34,202 bases of DNA, taken from assembly GCA_018401355.1 (NCBI GenBank), contig JAGYLD010000020.1, positions 1 to 34,202 of the forward strand, written 5' to 3'. Shown piece after piece: positions 33,301-34,202 of the stretch; the stretch's first letter is position 1; every line of letters starts with the position of its first letter. Both the position numbers and the translations under genes were made by a program. The notes below the pieces were generated by a model. The model was not told the origin of the DNA. It saw only the letters and a list, made by a program, of their open reading frames with translations, and ran no database searches. The stretch is from Bacteroidales bacterium. GTDB taxonomy: Bacteria; Bacteroidota; Bacteroidia; Bacteroidales; B18-G4.

Positions 33301-34129
33301 CCATATTAATATCCACATCGTTGGTATACTTGCCATCGCCATTGTAATCGTATCTTATGGAATCATTATACCCAATGATGGTCATGCCATGCAATGCCAT
33401 GTCGCACCACTGAGCAATAACATATTTATTTTCTTCAGGAGTTCCCTCGGGAAGCCTGGACAACGACCAGGGGCTGCAAGCTATAAAGCTGGCAACACCG
33501 CCTGCTTCAGCACCTTCATGATGGTCATAAATCCATTGCTTAAGGGCCAGGATGCCTTCTTCTGTATCAACCGGTATGGCATAAATCCCATCAATCCTGT
33601 TTTCCATTGCAGAAAGGTAATTATCATAACCGGTCATCCAACGTTCGCCACCACCAGCATAAAAGCCACCATAAGTTTGGCTGCTTGGCGTTCCACATGC
33701 CTTCAGAACATCGAAAGTATGAAGATAATTAACCCCAAACCACCCATGGCCACCATTGTAAAAATTCCATGCAAAATGAGTAACATACTGATTTTCCGGT
33801 AGATCTGCGGACAAATCACGCAGTCTGTTTATCTCGTATGTAAAATTGTATGCTATACTTGTAGATTGCATGCAGTTAGGAAATGATTGCTGGCTGAAAA
33901 TGGGACGGAAGTATTTCTTCGTTGAATTATCAACAACAGCAGGCAAATCATCATTTCCATAATTTTCAGGTATTGGCAATAAAGGTATATTTCGAAGCAT
34001 GGCAATATCATCAGAATTTATTTCATAACCAATTGATTGCTGGAAAGTGTAATCATTGAATGGATGTTCCTGCGAAAATAAGAAGAGGGCAGAAAGTAAG
34101 AAAGTTCCAATAGTAAGAATCGTTTTCAT
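30320..34129 (-). CDS. Papain-like (C1) cysteine protease with EF-hand insertion, T9SS cargo
   Basis: 1269 aa. Signal peptide about 1-19 (LFS/QEHP). A papain-like fold spans about 72-330: Gln80 and Cys86 (SQQSFPNCMQS) have papain-type Q-to-C spacing of 6, His247 lies in LHGMTIIGYND and Asn294 in GGFKFANSYDTNWADQG, matching the papain His and NSW...G regions. Between His and Asn sits a pair of EF-hand/dockerin-like calcium loops (DYNGDGKYTND and DINMDGKLNVRD, 261-284). Then come an Ig-like segment (about 490-530), a beta-rich segment, two CARDB-like repeats (near 756 and 870), the alpha/beta module shared with the first C25 gene (972-1166) and a T9SS type A domain (CYPNPFTQN near 1187). Papain's CWAF is CMQS here, so this is a divergent member; activity is likely but unproven. 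Confidence 0.88.
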   Translation of the reverse strand: MKTILTIGTFLLSALFLFSQEHPFNDYTFQQSIGYEINSDDIAMLRNIPLLPIPENYGNDDLPAVVDNSTKKYFRPIFSQQSFPNCMQSTSIAYNFTYEINRLRDLSADLPENQYVTHFAWNFYNGGHGWFGVNYLHTFDVLKACGTPSSQTYGGFYAGGGERWMTGYDNYLSAMENRIDGIYAIPVDTEEGILALKQWIYDHHEGAEAGGVASFIACSPWSLSRLPEGTPEENKYVIAQWCDMALHGMTIIGYNDSIRYDYNGDGKYTNDVDINMDGKLNVRDWEIGGFKFANSYDTNWADQGFSYMMYKTLADPLSLGGIWGNVVHVVKPIENYMPDVTLKVELKHNSREMIRVRAGVSYDTNMAFPAMIKEFPIFNYQGGNNYMQGNDSLESNQFIEFGLDVTPLLSYIEPGEFANFFLMVDENDDKNLGMGEIVSFSLINHLDGNSEIICQETNVPLNNNYTTILSIPATIDFDKPEITTAQVPAFIPGIAYEYQLQAGGGLPPYKWQLERNYFESYDQEEFPDYPANQIFPNTQNDTVFEIPLGFEFPFYGEVYDTIYASAFGFLYFDEGIDYWPYTWKQKEFFKDIKCIAPLKSKSLAAFPDLNDGLWYESNNQEAIFVWDNSTREKPYSSDLIFALKIHKSGEIEFYYGDIRFEVEMEWAGGISEGNAMNYQFVDYDDPRDIAMNSKVVFSQKDYPPVYEINEDGVLELFSEDEHISYDLDVLLTDKKGISAKKSLFFADDLIVDIQFHDNNDTIIEYGETLWGDLILRNISSASISNLSIINEIDDPYIEILDDSHSISTISPGQMKFIENAFRYKVSHEIPDSYTICFEIRATDESISWERNINKNIKAPKLVSKNIEIVDGDNQRLDSGESCQLKLFLQNNGHASTGNMYVKLLPLDPYIEVHGLPGVEMGPVDPGKSIPLYFDITADANIPNGYFIELEVEMNDQKGVTTRDTIKIMVGRMPVLILDLDPNNLSGPSLRKSLEDLGVPYQYNMGFPENDLSENQLVFLCLGKLFANHVLSWQQGSLLSDFLSDGGNLYMEGMVTWQDEWTPVHGMFSLGIVEQPSMFENIKGADSTFAEGMEFANTADPAFAFYYLNPSPPAYTLFTDTVNHYPCGVAYETSDYKTIASIFEFGSLVDSSFSKTDLMSKLLDFFEVQYSIASINNPVTDMGIDEVICYPNPFTQNSTISFSLSESALVDLKIYNIHGQLVGHVLSSEKLPCGDHELSWKVPSGLPGGLYFFTLSDGKGFVTGKMIHTK
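30632..31216 (-). other. ~195-aa alpha/beta module, second copy
   Basis: It is the counterpart of the module at 2170-2753. Shared blocks in order are PVLILDLD, SGP, FLCLG, DFLSDGGNLYMEG..TW, TPVH, DYKTIASIFEFGSL and a final FF. Module length is the same in two otherwise unrelated proteases on opposite strands. In both it follows two CARDB-like repeats; the sorting domain follows directly here, and after PKD/Ig-like modules in the C25 protein. Confidence 0.7.
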
Positions 34130-34147
34130 CCGTAGTCAAATTTTGTT

Positions 34148-34155
34148 AAAAGTTA
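34148..34155 (-). promoter_or_regulatory. Possible -7 element of the papain-like protease gene
   Basis: TAACTTTT on the minus strand differs by one base from TAnnTTTG and lies 18 nt before the ATG. No -33 TTTG was found at the usual distance. The rest of the right edge (34156-34202) shows no gene. Confidence 0.35.
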
Positions 34156-34202
34156 GCTTTGCCACAGATACATAATGTATCATCTCAGGTAAGCTCCATA
34201 AA

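Noticed and set aside
33278-33349. Dockerin-like loops as evidence for a cellulosome
   Set aside because: There is only one loop pair, it lies within a protease domain, and no cohesin or glycoside hydrolase is present.

Overview
The window suggests a Bacteroidota genome, most likely from an environmental Bacteroidales/Marinilabiliales-type lineage. Three things point there: seven proteins end in type IX secretion system (T9SS) type A sorting domains, several promoters carry the phylum-specific -7 element TAnnTTTG, and almost every exported protein has a Gln right after its predicted signal peptidase site. GC content looks moderate. No tRNA, rRNA, CRISPR, insertion sequence or T9SS machinery gene was seen.

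Bases 1-20470 hold five plus-strand gingipain-like (peptidase family C25) proteases in tandem, the first cut off by the window edge. Each pairs a His/Cys dyad with an Ig-like tail, two CARDB-like repeats, PKD/Ig-like modules and a T9SS sorting domain. Copies 2-5 (4020, 8462, 12485, 16481) share a jelly-roll module. Copy 1 instead carries a ~195-residue alpha/beta module that recurs in the papain-like protease at the far right end. Copy 3 (8462) is the closest match to classical RgpB: it keeps the YTPV mature N-terminus, the GHG and ACVNG motifs and the S1-pocket Asp. The others differ at the pocket, so a set of extracellular endopeptidases with different specificities is likely.

Bases 20474-23212 hold a minus-strand LuxE-type acyl-protein synthetase-like gene with a 9-G tract, a divergent lipoprotein, a small stand-alone CarboxypepD_reg-like secreted protein, and a MORN/YwqK-repeat secreted protein. 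The intergenic regions around the last two carry arrays of TTAACA-type direct repeats at 10-11 bp spacing, in both orientations. This is the geometry of PhoB/PhoP-family operators and suggests a small shared regulon.

Bases 23299-28239 look like an envelope operon: a sugar nucleotidyltransferase with a left-handed beta-helix tail, a TPR protein, a DUF4292 lipoprotein and an EnvC-like degenerate LytM factor. The genes are spaced by -4, 10 and 10 bp, with another TTAAC(A/T) repeat pair at the promoter.

Bases 28236-34129, minus strand, hold two more T9SS-exported proteases: a subtilisin (S8), whose stop codon overlaps that of the EnvC-like gene, and a papain-fold (C1-like) protease with an EF-hand/dockerin-like calcium-loop pair between its catalytic His and Asn. 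The window is best read as an extracellular proteolysis island flanking a housekeeping envelope operon. Cell-surface or secreted protein degradation is inferred, not shown.
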